In this document: in pieces, positions 17,993 to 26,951 of the stretch
Layout of the letters: the number at the start of each line of letters is the position of its first letter
Position numbering within the stretch: the first letter of the stretch is position 1
Source: Chryseobacterium defluvii
Lineage (GTDB): Bacteria; Bacteroidota; Bacteroidia; Flavobacteriales; Weeksellaceae
Length of the DNA: 64,000 bases
Direction: 5' to 3'
Assembly (NCBI RefSeq): GCF_003634775.1
Contig: NZ_RBXB01000001.1
Location: 1,302,001 to 1,366,000 of the forward strand
Position numbers and translations under genes: made by a program
The notes under the pieces: generated by a model
Told to the model about the DNA's origin: nothing
The model's database searches: none
Seen by the model: only the letters and a program-made list of their open reading frames with translations

Positions 17993-18835
17993 TTATTGAA
18001 ACACCTCAAAGGTTGTCCCGTCAAAACTGGCAAAAACCATAGTAGGATAGGAGTCTTTATGGTATATGTTTCCATCTTTATCTATAGCAATAGCTCCTGC
18101 AAATCCATTTATAGCCTTTAATTCTTCAAAAGTCTTATTAAAGGCACCTTCTAAACTCATTCCATCCGTAACCCGTGTTACGATTTTTGCAGCCGTAGCA
18201 TTGCTTACAATATCTTCACCTACACCGGTACAGCTTACGGCGCAAAAAGAATTCGCATAATTTCCGGCAACGGTTGCAGAATCAGAGATCCTTCCCGGAA
18301 TTTCAAAGCCTTTTCCGCCGGTAGACGTTGCGACAGCTAATTTTCCGTTTTGATCAATCGCAACACAGCCTACTGTTCCTTTTCCTCCATTGCTTAGTTT
18401 GGCTTCATATTCTTTTCTCCGCTGAGGAATTTCCGTTGAAAAATCATCAAAACCCTGTTCTGTAGCATATTTTTTAGCTCCATTTCCGCCTAGAACCCTG
18501 TCATCTTCTTTCATGAGCTCTTTAGCAACATACACCGGATTCTTCACATTCTGTATGTTGATAACACCACTTAATTTCTGTGTTTCACCATTCATAATGG
18601 CCGCACTCATCCGGATGATACCATCGCTCTGGATCTGGGAACCTATTCCTGCATTGTACAATTCATCATCTTCAAGCAGGGAAACTGCATAAGCTACCGT
18701 ATCTAATGCAGAGTTGGACTGCAGGTATTCAAAAGCCTGCCGGGCTATTTTTTTTAAAGAGTTTTGTTTGGCAGTCTTTACTTCATGGCTCTGATCACTC
18801 TCTGAGAAAAAACCACCGTGAATTATAATTTTCAT
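17993..18835 (-). CDS. iaaA: Isoaspartyl peptidase / plant-type L-asparaginase (Ntn hydrolase)
   Basis: 280 residues of peptidase family T2. The autoprocessing site and catalytic Thr are at GKGTVGCVAID, with Thr154 becoming the N-terminus of the beta subunit. NAGIGS (61-66), the CTGVGEDI stretch and the FAGAIAIDKDG stretch are also typical. In cyanophycin users, this enzyme type hydrolyses the beta-Asp-Arg dipeptides released by cyanophycinase. It lies 50 bp downstream of the cyanophycinase gene on the same strand, which supports that role, though a terminator hairpin lies between them. It may also act on isoaspartyl peptides from protein damage. Confidence 0.9.
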   Translation of the reverse strand: MKIIIHGGFFSESDQSHEVKTAKQNSLKKIARQAFEYLQSNSALDTVAYAVSLLEDDELYNAGIGSQIQSDGIIRMSAAIMNGETQKLSGVINIQNVKNPVYVAKELMKEDDRVLGGNGAKKYATEQGFDDFSTEIPQRRKEYEAKLSNGGKGTVGCVAIDQNGKLAVATSTGGKGFEIPGRISDSATVAGNYANSFCAVSCTGVGEDIVSNATAAKIVTRVTDGMSLEGAFNKTFEELKAINGFAGAIAIDKDGNIYHKDSYPTMVFASFDGTTFEVFQ

Positions 18836-18861
18836 AAGATTTGTTTGAAATTTAAATATAT

Positions 18862-18887
18862 AAAAAAAGTGAAGAAAATCTTCACTT
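18862..18887 (-). terminator. Hairpin terminator between cyanophycinase and isoaspartyl peptidase
   Basis: A 9-bp stem AAGTGAAGA / TCTTCACTT (18867-18875 and 18879-18887) with a 3-base loop, followed on the minus strand by a T tract (A run at 18862-18868). It overlaps the cyanophycinase stop. The downstream gene is co-directional with no evident own promoter, so this may act as a partial terminator. Confidence 0.65.
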
Positions 18888-19776
18888 ATCTATCCTGAGG
18901 AATGGGATTAAACTGCGAATTCTCTATTGTTAATGCCCGTGTAGTAAGATCATAATGATCATTCATAGACATTACATGCACGGTTAAATTATCGATAGAG
19001 ATTGGTTCTCCCAGATTAATATTCGTTAGATTGGTATCTTTAATAAACCTTCCGTCTACAATGATAACCAGTCCGGACCCAACGGCCGTCATTACATCAT
19101 TATGGATAAAAAGCCCGGTATCTTCCCCCAAGCCGATTCCCAGTGTTCTTGGATTATTCACTACTGCCTGGAAAAGACGCCCGATTCTTCCTCTTTGGAC
19201 GAAATGTGTATCAATAATCACATTGTCGATAAGCCCTAAACCTTGCGTCGTTTTGATTTCTCCTTTTAACAGGGCTTCAGAACTACTTCCTTGATAAATC
19301 ATATTTTCAGAGGCGGCAGCTGCACCGGCAGAAGTTCCGGAATAGATAAAGTCCTGTTCCTGATATTTAAGTAAAATAGTATCATGAAATCTTGTTCCAC
19401 CAAGAATAGAGGTTAATCTAAGCTGATCGCCACCCGTAAACATCACCACATCTGCAGCATTGGCTCTGGCCACCATGGCATCAGAATTGGCTTCTTCACG
19501 ATTATGAATATCAAGGATATTGACGTTTTTGGCACCAAGGAATTCAAAAGCTTTTTTATATTCTGTACCAACGATCTGGGGAATTTGAGAGGCTGTAGTA
19601 ACAACTTCTATTACAGAATTTTCTTTATGTTTAGATTCGTTAATGATCTTTCTTAAAATACCTCTTTCAAAAAAGTTCAGATTTTTTTCAATGTTCTGAT
19701 CAAAATCAGTTTCCGTGAAGCTTCCCTTGTTTACAGCTCCTCCGATAACAATTAATTTTCCAACGGGTTTCATCAT
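18886..19776 (-). CDS. cphB: Cyanophycinase
   Basis: About 296 residues; I choose the first ATG at 19776, since the codon at 19785 is TTG and overlaps the promoter box. The nucleophile elbow FIYSGTSAGAAAASEN holds the catalytic Ser (149 from this start), as in serine peptidase family S51. MFTGGDQLRLTSILGGTRF and the GLGEDTGLF segment are further cyanophycinase signatures. The enzyme cleaves multi-L-arginyl-poly-L-aspartate to beta-Asp-Arg dipeptides in the cytoplasm. It is divergent from cphA and is followed by isoaspartyl peptidase, giving a complete degradation route. There is no signal peptide, so this is the intracellular form. Confidence 0.93.
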   Translation of the reverse strand: MMKPVGKLIVIGGAVNKGSFTETDFDQNIEKNLNFFERGILRKIINESKHKENSVIEVVTTASQIPQIVGTEYKKAFEFLGAKNVNILDIHNREEANSDAMVARANAADVVMFTGGDQLRLTSILGGTRFHDTILLKYQEQDFIYSGTSAGAAAASENMIYQGSSSEALLKGEIKTTQGLGLIDNVIIDTHFVQRGRIGRLFQAVVNNPRTLGIGLGEDTGLFIHNDVMTAVGSGLVIIVDGRFIKDTNLTNINLGEPISIDNLTVHVMSMNDHYDLTTRALTIENSQFNPIPQDR

Positions 19777-19782
19777 AGTATG

Positions 19783-19815
19783 CAAATTTAAAAAAATAAT
19801 TTACTGTTATCCCAA
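19783..19815 (-). promoter_or_regulatory. Promoter of cyanophycinase (probably leaderless)
   Basis: TAAATTTG on the minus strand (19783-19790) lies only 6 bases before the ATG at 19776; TTG is 22 bases upstream of it (19813-19815). Transcription would begin at or near the start codon. Confidence 0.5.
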
Positions 19816-19922
19816 CATCAATCTTATTTAAATTGATTCTGAGTATTTTAGAATTATTAATGAAAATCTTTGTTTTTTGGAAATCTTTAATCCTCTCTAT
19901 AGTTTTGTTTGAGCTTTTGTAT

Positions 19923-19930
19923 TATATTTG
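19923..19930 (+). promoter_or_regulatory. Candidate -7 box of cphA
   Basis: TATATTTG, 45 bases upstream of the chosen cphA start codon, in the divergent cphB-cphA intergenic region. No TTG stands at ideal spacing (nearest gives 15 bases), so only the -7 element is claimed. Confidence 0.4.
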
Positions 19931-19975
19931 ATTTTAGAAGAAAGTATTATTAATAAGGAAAAATGCAAATTGACT

Positions 19976-22603
19976 ATGAAAATTGAGAAGATACAGGCTT
20001 TACGCGGCCCCAATATTTGGAGCATAAGAAGGAAAAAGCTGATACAGATGAGGTTGGATCTTGAAGAAATGGAAAATTTTCCCACCAATAAAATCGAAGG
20101 TTTCAGAGAAAGGATAGAACAGCTGATTCCGTCTTTAATGACTCACAGATGCTCAGAAGGTGTAGAAGGAGGTTTTTTTCAAAGAGTGGAAACCGGAACG
20201 TGGATGGGACACGTTATTGAACACATAGCACTGGAAATCCAGACACTGGCCGGAATGGATGTAGGCTTCGGCAGGACCCGAGAAACAAAGACTCCCGGTG
20301 TTTATAATGTTGTATTCAATTATCTTGAAGAGAATGCAGGGATCTATGCGGCTGAACAGGCTGTGAAAATTGCAGAAGCTTTAATTGAAAATAAGGAATA
20401 TGATCTAAATGCCTGTATTCAGAAGTTGAAAGAAATCAGAGAAAGGGTACGTTTAGGTCCTTCAACAGGAAGTATTGTTGAGGAAGCTGTTTCCAGAAGA
20501 ATTCCCTGGATCAGATTGGGGAACAATTCTTTGGTACAGTTGGGATATGGAGTCAATCAGCAAAGATTTCAGGCAACCATTACAGGAAAAACAAGTTCAA
20601 TTGCCGTTGATATTGCCTGCAATAAGGAACTCACGAAAAAAATGCTTCACGATGCCGCGGTTCCGGTTCCGATAGGTGAGCTGGTGGTAGATGAAGAAGA
20701 TCTGGATAAGGTAATCAGGAAAATAGGGTATCCCATTGTTATTAAACCTCTGGACGGGAACCATGGAAAAGGGACATCTATTAATGTAAATGATTGGGAA
20801 GCCTCAAAAATTGGATTGCAACATGCTCAGAAATACTCCAGAAAAGTAATAGTTGAAAAATATATTACAGGGTATGATTTCAGGGTTTTGGTGATCAATA
20901 ATAAAATGGTTGCTGCGGCAAGAAGAGTTCCGGCCCATGTAGTGGGAGACGGTGAGCTGAATCTCCAACAATTGATTGACAAGGAAAATAAAGATCCGAG
21001 AAGAGGGTACGGGCATGAAAACGTATTGACGGAAATTGAGGTGGATAAAGACACCATGGAACTTCTTGATAAACTTCAGTATACGCTTGAAACCATTCCT
21101 CAAAAAGGGGAAGTGGTTTATTTGAAATCTACAGCCAATCTTTCAACAGGAGGAACCTCGATAGATGTTACCGATATGGTTCATCCCGAAAATATCACCA
21201 TGGCGGAAAGAATTTCCAAAATCATCGGATTAGACGTTTGCGGAATTGATATTATGGCAGAAAATCTTACACAGCCGCTAAAAGAAAGTGGAGGTGCCAT
21301 TATCGAAGTTAATGCGGCACCTGGTTTCAGAATGCATTTGGCTCCGAGCGAAGGATTACCCAGAAACGTAGCTGCTCCGGTAGTAGATATGCTTTATCCG
21401 CCGGGAAAACCTTTTACCATTCCGATTATCGCAGTTACGGGGACTAACGGGAAAACGACGACAACAAGACTTATTTCGCATATTGTTAAAAGCAACGGTT
21501 ACAGAGTAGGCTTTACAACTTCCGATGGTATTTACATTCAGAATACGATGCTGTCAAAAGGAGATACCACAGGACCAATTTCGGCTGAATTTATTCTGAA
21601 AGATCCAACCGTAGAGTTTGCGGTCTTGGAAACGGCACGAGGAGGAATCCTGCGTTCAGGATTAGGTTTTTCTCAATGCGATATTGGTGTTTTAACGAAT
21701 ATCAAGGAAGATCATCTGGGAATGAATGACATTCACTCCCTGAAAGATCTTACCAGGGTAAAAAGAGTGGTGCTGGATAGTGTGAAGAAAAGTGGCTGGA
21801 GCGTTATGAACGCTGATGATGAATATTCCATGAAAATAGTCAACGATCTGGATTGTAATGTGGCTATTTTCAGCATGGATGAAAATAATGCCCATATCAA
21901 AAGGTTTGCAAAAGATGGGAAAATTACATGTGTATATGAAGAAGGTTTTGTAACCATTAAAAAAGGAGACTGGAAGATCAGAATCGGAAAAGCCAAAGAT
22001 TTCCCGATCACAATGGAAGGAAAGGCAAAGTTTATGATTCAGAATGTTCTGGCGGCATGCTTGGCAAGCTATCTTCACGGTTTTGAAATTGAGGATATTT
22101 CCAATTCATTGAGAACATTTATCCCAAGTGCCCAACTTACACCGGGAAGACTGAATATCTTCAAATTTAAGAGCTTTAAAGTTTTAATTGACTTTGCACA
22201 CAACCCTGCAGGATATGAGGCTATTGAAGATTATCTTAAAAATGTCGAGGCTACTAAGAAAATCGGGATTATTTCGGGAGTGGGCGACAGAAGGGATGAG
22301 GATATTAAATTATGCGGGAAAATTGCAGGAAGAATGTTCGATAATATCATCATCAGAAATGAAAAACATCTTCGCGGAAGAACTGAAGAAGAGATCAACG
22401 GATTAATCATAGACGGAATTAATGAAGCAGGAAGAGATGTGAGTTATGAAATTATTCCAAAAGAAATAGAGGCTTTGAAGCATGCGATGAGCATGGCAGA
22501 AGAAGGAACTTTTATTACAGCTTTAAGCGATGTGATCTCCAATGCCATTGATCTGGTACAGGAATATCAGGCAAGAGAGCTGCAGGAAGATGATAAAATT
22601 TAA
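19976..22603 (+). CDS. cphA: Cyanophycin synthetase
   Basis: 875 residues from ATG 19976 (MKIEKIQALRGPNIWSIRRK, the usual N-terminus); an in-frame start at 19928 would add 16 unsupported residues. An N-terminal domain (~1-160) is followed by an ATP-grasp domain (VIKPLDGNHGKGTSINV, then IIEVNAAPGFRMHLAPSEG) that adds Asp to the backbone. A Mur-ligase-like domain with P-loop VTGTNGKTTTTRLI (G489-T496) attaches Arg to Asp side chains. The length matches cyanobacterial CphA. It makes the nitrogen-storage polymer cyanophycin in the cytoplasm from Asp, Arg and ATP. It is divergent from the degradative genes and ends at a strong bidirectional terminator. Confidence 0.95.
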   Translation: MKIEKIQALRGPNIWSIRRKKLIQMRLDLEEMENFPTNKIEGFRERIEQLIPSLMTHRCSEGVEGGFFQRVETGTWMGHVIEHIALEIQTLAGMDVGFGRTRETKTPGVYNVVFNYLEENAGIYAAEQAVKIAEALIENKEYDLNACIQKLKEIRERVRLGPSTGSIVEEAVSRRIPWIRLGNNSLVQLGYGVNQQRFQATITGKTSSIAVDIACNKELTKKMLHDAAVPVPIGELVVDEEDLDKVIRKIGYPIVIKPLDGNHGKGTSINVNDWEASKIGLQHAQKYSRKVIVEKYITGYDFRVLVINNKMVAAARRVPAHVVGDGELNLQQLIDKENKDPRRGYGHENVLTEIEVDKDTMELLDKLQYTLETIPQKGEVVYLKSTANLSTGGTSIDVTDMVHPENITMAERISKIIGLDVCGIDIMAENLTQPLKESGGAIIEVNAAPGFRMHLAPSEGLPRNVAAPVVDMLYPPGKPFTIPIIAVTGTNGKTTTTRLISHIVKSNGYRVGFTTSDGIYIQNTMLSKGDTTGPISAEFILKDPTVEFAVLETARGGILRSGLGFSQCDIGVLTNIKEDHLGMNDIHSLKDLTRVKRVVLDSVKKSGWSVMNADDEYSMKIVNDLDCNVAIFSMDENNAHIKRFAKDGKITCVYEEGFVTIKKGDWKIRIGKAKDFPITMEGKAKFMIQNVLAACLASYLHGFEIEDISNSLRTFIPSAQLTPGRLNIFKFKSFKVLIDFAHNPAGYEAIEDYLKNVEATKKIGIISGVGDRRDEDIKLCGKIAGRMFDNIIIRNEKHLRGRTEEEINGLIIDGINEAGRDVSYEIIPKEIEALKHAMSMAEEGTFITALSDVISNAIDLVQEYQARELQEDDKI

Positions 22604-22606
22604 AAT

Positions 22607-22632
22607 AAAAAGCCTCCAATCGGAGGCTTTTT
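22607..22632. terminator. Bidirectional terminator between cphA and the ATP-grasp cluster
   Basis: An 11-bp perfect stem (AAAAAGCCTCC / GGAGGCTTTTT) with loop AATC. A runs on one side and T runs on the other serve both converging transcripts. Confidence 0.9.
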
Positions 22633-22656
22633 AAATGAAATAGCATATTCAGTTTA

Positions 22657-23841
22657 TTATTCTTCTCCAAAAAAAGCATTGGAGCTACCGATCCAGATGG
22701 CATCTTTTTTATTGAAATCTACATTCACCATTGCTGCTTTAGTCATTCTTCCAAGGTTTTCAAGCAAAATCGGGCGTTCATCATTTTCTCTCCAAACGTA
22801 TAGCATACGGATTTCTGCCTTTGAAAACTCCCCGTTGATATCTTTAAAAACAGGTTCATAATTTACTTTTCGTTGCAAAATATAGTTTTCTTTATCTTCA
22901 ATGGCATCTGTAACTTCTTTGGTCGGGTTTAAGTTGACTCCACTTCCTGCAAAGGAAAACAAAGGCTTTAACACAAAATTATCCAGATTTTCATTTTCGG
23001 GAAATTCATGTAAAAAATAGCTTTTAGGAATGAACTGATGTTTCAGCAACGGTAAAAGAAATTTCGAAATTTTGAAAAACCAGTTGGGATGGGTAACCCA
23101 TTTTACATCAATATCTTCACGGAAATCAAATTCAGTGACTAGATCAGGAATCCTGTCCAGCTCATCAAAAATAACACGGTTGTAGATTCTTTTGATTTCA
23201 ATTAATTTTCCGTTAATTTCATAGTATAATTTTTTTCCTTCCTTTTTTACTTTGGTTAAACAAACGGTTTTTATTCCCAATAGCTTTTCAGTAAAGACAA
23301 AATCAATAGCAGTTTTTTGCTTTTCGGGGTAAATTTCCAACAGAATGACGTTTTCCGGATTTTCATCACCTATAATGACCTCTTTTAAATAATTCTTAAA
23401 ATCTTCACGAGGCATTTTATTTTTGATTTCATCCAAAAAAGGATATACTTCACAAAAAGTTTCTTCAAATACTTTTTGAAAGGCGTATAAAGAAGGAAAA
23501 GCTTGTAGTTCTATCAGTTGAGGTTCAATTTCCCCTTTATCATTTTTACAGATACCAAAATCTATCGTGAGAAAATGAGGCTGTTTTGTATCGTTAGGAA
23601 CTTTACAGTTTTCCGGAATGGCTTTCTCTAATGTTTCAGACGATAAAGCCTTTATCTGATCTATAATGCTTTCGCAGGCATCAATAAGTTTACCTTCAAA
23701 TTCTTTGGTAAGGAATATCGGACTTTCGGAAATTCGGAAAGCTGGTTCCAAACCGCTTTTTTGTTTTAAAACTTCCTTAAAGTGCTGGTATTTTTCCTGC
23801 GAAAACTCCTGATTGAACTGTTCCCTGTATTTTGATATCAT
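22657..23841 (-). CDS. Divergent ATP-grasp-like protein, last gene of the amidoligase cluster
   Basis: 394 residues without signal peptide. Two ATP-grasp-like elements are visible: FVLKPLFSFAGSGVNL (289-304) resembles the Lys plus flexible Gly-loop that clamps ATP, and QLIELQAFPSLYAFQ (108-122) resembles the metal-binding E-x-N-type strand that normally comes last. That order suggests a circularly permuted fold, as in glutathionylspermidine-synthase-type ligases. KAEIRMLYVW (341-350) may be the E/R-containing strand. If so, it would form an amide bond using ATP. It is separated from the preceding GATase gene by a hairpin with T tract. I do not recognise a named family, and the ligase call is an inference. 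Confidence 0.6.
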   Translation of the reverse strand: MISKYREQFNQEFSQEKYQHFKEVLKQKSGLEPAFRISESPIFLTKEFEGKLIDACESIIDQIKALSSETLEKAIPENCKVPNDTKQPHFLTIDFGICKNDKGEIEPQLIELQAFPSLYAFQKVFEETFCEVYPFLDEIKNKMPREDFKNYLKEVIIGDENPENVILLEIYPEKQKTAIDFVFTEKLLGIKTVCLTKVKKEGKKLYYEINGKLIEIKRIYNRVIFDELDRIPDLVTEFDFREDIDVKWVTHPNWFFKISKFLLPLLKHQFIPKSYFLHEFPENENLDNFVLKPLFSFAGSGVNLNPTKEVTDAIEDKENYILQRKVNYEPVFKDINGEFSKAEIRMLYVWRENDERPILLENLGRMTKAAMVNVDFNKKDAIWIGSSNAFFGEE

Positions 23842-23860
23842 AATTTTTTTCTTTGTGATT

Positions 23861-23890
23861 TTAAAAAATCGAGCAATTTTGCTCGATTTA
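23861..23890 (-). terminator. Hairpin terminator inside the amidoligase cluster
   Basis: AAATCGAGC / GCTCGATTT (23866-23874 and 23881-23889) with a 6-base loop, with a T tract on the minus-strand side. It sits 33-61 bp after the GATase stop and 25 bp before the ATP-grasp gene at 23841, so it may reduce expression of that last gene. Confidence 0.65.
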
Positions 23891-23921
23891 TGGGGTTTAT
23901 TATTTTATAAACTTAATTATT

Positions 23922-24755
23922 TTAAGCCATTACTGCAACGCCTTTCAAAATACTTTTTTTAGCGAACTGCAGGAATCTTGGAAGGATCTGGTTTCTTGTC
24001 AGAACAATTTTATCTTCATCATCCATTCTGTCTAGTGTCTCAAGATATTTTTCCATTCCGAAGTTCTCAATCATGGCCTCTTTGTTCTTTTCATCTTTCA
24101 GGTTTTCGAGCATTCCTGCAGGATTTGCTTCAGGATGAAACTGAGTTCCAAAGATCTCATTGGAAAAGCGAACTGCCATAACAGCTCTTTCCAGATTAAT
24201 ATGAGGACGGAATTTTTCGATAGCAACGATTTTCATTCCTAGTTCTTCAAAACGTTCATAATTGGGCTCAATGAATTGATATGCTCTGGAATCCACTGCA
24301 TAGAACGGGTCCGGAAGATTTTTAAATAAAAACTCCTGTTCACCTTCCTCTGTTTTATGAACCGGCATTACTCCGAAAGAATACGATTTTCTTTTACAGA
24401 TATTACCCAACTCCCAATGAATGCTTGCTAATTGGAATGAATGACAAATTAAAAACAGATATTTTTTATTTTCATTGCATGTATTATGCTCATAAACTGC
24501 ATTCAGGAAATGTCCGTATTTTTCCTCCCATTCAAAACCTTCTTTATGGGGTGTTCCAGGGCCTCCTGAAGAAATAAAAATATCAAAATCCTTAATGTCG
24601 GGCATTTCGTTTTTATGTCTTACATCAAATGTCCGGATGCTTACATGTTCTTCGGAACTTTGCTGGAATGCTTCAGAAATCTCTCTGATGTTTTTGAAAC
24701 CCTGATTGACATGATTGTTGTTCATATCCAACAAAGCTATTCGAATATCTTTCAT
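23922..24755 (-). CDS. Class I glutamine amidotransferase-like protein
   Basis: 277 residues. Triad positions of class I GATases are present: Cys104 in FLICHSFQLA, and His207 with Glu209 in FGTQFHPEANPAGM; the oxyanion strand is FISSGGPGTPH (60-70). Such domains hydrolyse glutamine to feed ammonia to a partner, or cleave gamma-glutamyl amides. No synthetase domain is fused, so the partner would be a neighbouring ligase, or the protein would act as a gamma-glutamyl hydrolase. It lies 35 bp after the GCS2 ligase gene. A TAACTTTG box (24774-24781, minus) in that gap might give an internal promoter. Confidence 0.85.
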   Translation of the reverse strand: MKDIRIALLDMNNNHVNQGFKNIREISEAFQQSSEEHVSIRTFDVRHKNEMPDIKDFDIFISSGGPGTPHKEGFEWEEKYGHFLNAVYEHNTCNENKKYLFLICHSFQLASIHWELGNICKRKSYSFGVMPVHKTEEGEQEFLFKNLPDPFYAVDSRAYQFIEPNYERFEELGMKIVAIEKFRPHINLERAVMAVRFSNEIFGTQFHPEANPAGMLENLKDEKNKEAMIENFGMEKYLETLDRMDDEDKIVLTRNQILPRFLQFAKKSILKGVAVMA

Positions 24756-24790
24756 ACTACTTCATATTTTTTGCAAAGTTATCAAAAAAA

Positions 24791-25909
24791 TTATGAAGCA
24801 GTCTCACTATGTGTTATGCCATACTCCGTTTCGGAAATCATATAGTCTACTACTTTGGCAAGATCGCCGGTTTCATTGAAAATTTTGAGCTGTCTGTCCG
24901 CACCGGTTCCGTTTTGTAAGATCGTCCAGGCATATTCAACTTCTTTTCTGCATCCTAATTCATCCACTACATCATCAATGAACTCAAGAAGCTCTTTCAA
25001 GAGGTCAGGATAAGGAACGGATTCTTCTTTTCCGAAATCGATCAGATGGGCTTCAATTCCACTTTTGGAAGCCCGCCATTTATTTTCATTCAATAACAGT
25101 CTTCTATAGCTTCTGAAACTTAAGTTCTGCTGATGCAGTTTGTAGATTTTTGCAACCAGGCTCTGCATGATAGCAGCCAAACATACCGTTTCGTCAATTC
25201 TCAACGGCATATCGCAAATTCTGAACTCAATGGTAGGGTAGAACGGATGTACTCTTAAATCCCACCATATTTTTTTTGCATTGTCGATGGTTCCTGTTTT
25301 TACCAAAAGATCTACATAGCTGTCAAACTCCGCCAATGAATTAAAATAGCTCGGAATCCCAGTTCTGGGGAATTTTACAAAAATTTCCTGTCTGTAAGAT
25401 TTGAACCCGGTATTTCTTCCGATCCAAAAAGGTGAATTGGTGGAAAGTGCATATACGTGGGGAAGAAAATAGCGCATGACATTCTGTATCCGGACTCCTT
25501 CTTCACGATTCGGAATCCCGATATGAACGTGCAACCCGAAAATGAGATTACCACGTGCAACATCTCCCATATCATCTACAATTTTATTGTACCGTTCACC
25601 ATTAGTAATCGTATTATGCTCCCAGTTTGAAAAAGGGTGTGTTCCGCCTCCTGAGACCCGAAGCCCCTGTTCATGAGCAGTGTTGATAAGATGTCTTCTT
25701 AAGTTGGTAAGCTCCGTTCTTGCTTCCTGAATGTTCTGGCAGATGCCTGTTTCCATTTCAACCATGGATTCATGCATTTCGTGCTTCAGGTTTTCACTTA
25801 AAACTGCTTTTCCGCCTTCAATAATTTTCGAAACATGAGAGACAAGATCCCTGCTCTCAACATCAATAATTTGATACTCTTCTTCGATTCCGATAGTAAA
25901 TTGATGCAT
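24791..25909 (-). CDS. Carboxylate-amine ligase of the GCS2 (YbdK) family
   Basis: 372 residues, the same length as E. coli YbdK. Motifs typical of the family are FTIGIEEEYQIIDVESRDLV at the N-terminus (metal-binding EEEY), VSGGGTHPFSNWEH, the active-site HVHIGIPNRE and RVHPFYPTIEFRICD. The family has a glutamine-synthetase-like fold and forms gamma-glutamyl amide bonds with ATP; YbdK has weak glutamate-cysteine ligase activity. It is flanked by an ATP-grasp ligase (31 bp upstream) and a GATase (35 bp downstream), which suggests a shared small-peptide product. The amine acceptor is unknown. Confidence 0.9.
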   Translation of the reverse strand: MHQFTIGIEEEYQIIDVESRDLVSHVSKIIEGGKAVLSENLKHEMHESMVEMETGICQNIQEARTELTNLRRHLINTAHEQGLRVSGGGTHPFSNWEHNTITNGERYNKIVDDMGDVARGNLIFGLHVHIGIPNREEGVRIQNVMRYFLPHVYALSTNSPFWIGRNTGFKSYRQEIFVKFPRTGIPSYFNSLAEFDSYVDLLVKTGTIDNAKKIWWDLRVHPFYPTIEFRICDMPLRIDETVCLAAIMQSLVAKIYKLHQQNLSFRSYRRLLLNENKWRASKSGIEAHLIDFGKEESVPYPDLLKELLEFIDDVVDELGCRKEVEYAWTILQNGTGADRQLKIFNETGDLAKVVDYMISETEYGITHSETAS

Positions 25910-25940
25910 TTTTTTCTGTGTTTTGTATTTCTTAATTAGG

Positions 25941-26894
25941 TTATTTAGCTGAATCTTTCACAAAGGTTCCCCAGGAAATATTTGGTTTTCCGGGTACATA
26001 TTCTTTAGCTTTTTCAATAGCAAGTTTTGCGGCATGCTCTACGATCCATGCGAAGTTATCTTCTCCTACAGAATTTCGGTCGGCATCCGGCGCGGGATTG
26101 CAGAAGTCAATAGCATAAGGAATACCGTCTCTTACAGCAAATTCTACTGTGTTGAAATCATATCCTAAAGCTTCATTCATTTTGATGGTGTAATCATGAA
26201 TGGTTTTTAGCAGTTTTTCCAGTTCCTCTCCTTGTGTCTGATGCGTTGTCGCATATCGTAAGTGATGCGGGTTTCTGGGTTCATAAGGCATAATATGAAC
26301 ATATTTCTTTCCTAGGCAATATACTCTGTAATAATCCTGGAAAATAATTTCTTCCTGAACCATCATGACCAGTTGTTCCGTTTCACTTAGTTTGTTCCAC
26401 ATGTCTTCAGGGTTTTCCACTCTGTATACATTTCTCCAGCCTCCACCGTCGTGAGGCTTCATATAAGCCGGAAAACCCACATAGTTGAAAATATAATCCC
26501 AGTCATGAGGAAACTTTAAATTTCTGAACGAGGTCTCCGAAGTGTTGGTGGGCCTTTCATGCGAAGGAAGCAATACTGTTTTCGGAAGTGGAATTCCCAG
26601 CTTGCTCATTAAAGCATTATTGAAGAATTTTTCATCGGCACTCCACCAGAACGGATTATTGATCACATAGGTTCCGTTCAATGCAGCATTCTTTAAATAG
26701 GCTCTGTAAAAGGGAACGTCCTGCGAAATTCTGTCAATAATTACTGCGTAACCGTAATCTGCTCCTTGTTCAAGTTTGTCGATGTTTACAGGTTCTGCAA
26801 TAATTTCTCCACCGCCTAATTCATTTACCTTGTCTATAAATGCCCAGGGAAATGTATCTTCCATTCCAAATAGAATCCCCACTTTTTTTGTCAT
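25941..26894 (-). CDS. ATP-grasp ligase (RimK/DdlB-like)
   Basis: 317 residues from ATG 26894 (MTKKVGILFGMEDTFPWAFI); upstream in-frame starts would add a poorly conserved extension. The ATP-grasp signals appear in the usual order: FPAYMKPHDGGGWRNVYRV (Lys and Gly-rich loop), MVQEEIIFQDYYRVYCL, and the metal-binding VEFAVRDGIPYAIDFCNP. This fold activates a carboxylate as an acyl-phosphate and joins it to an amine. It is 31 bp upstream of the GCS2 gene and 57 bp after the esterase gene. The substrate is unknown; proximity to GCS2 suggests they act in sequence. Confidence 0.85.
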   Translation of the reverse strand: MTKKVGILFGMEDTFPWAFIDKVNELGGGEIIAEPVNIDKLEQGADYGYAVIIDRISQDVPFYRAYLKNAALNGTYVINNPFWWSADEKFFNNALMSKLGIPLPKTVLLPSHERPTNTSETSFRNLKFPHDWDYIFNYVGFPAYMKPHDGGGWRNVYRVENPEDMWNKLSETEQLVMMVQEEIIFQDYYRVYCLGKKYVHIMPYEPRNPHHLRYATTHQTQGEELEKLLKTIHDYTIKMNEALGYDFNTVEFAVRDGIPYAIDFCNPAPDADRNSVGEDNFAWIVEHAAKLAIEKAKEYVPGKPNISWGTFVKDSAK

Positions 26895-26951
26895 AATTGT
26901 AGTTTTTAATGTTGTGTATTTAATATTTGTTTTCAATTAAAAATAATCATT

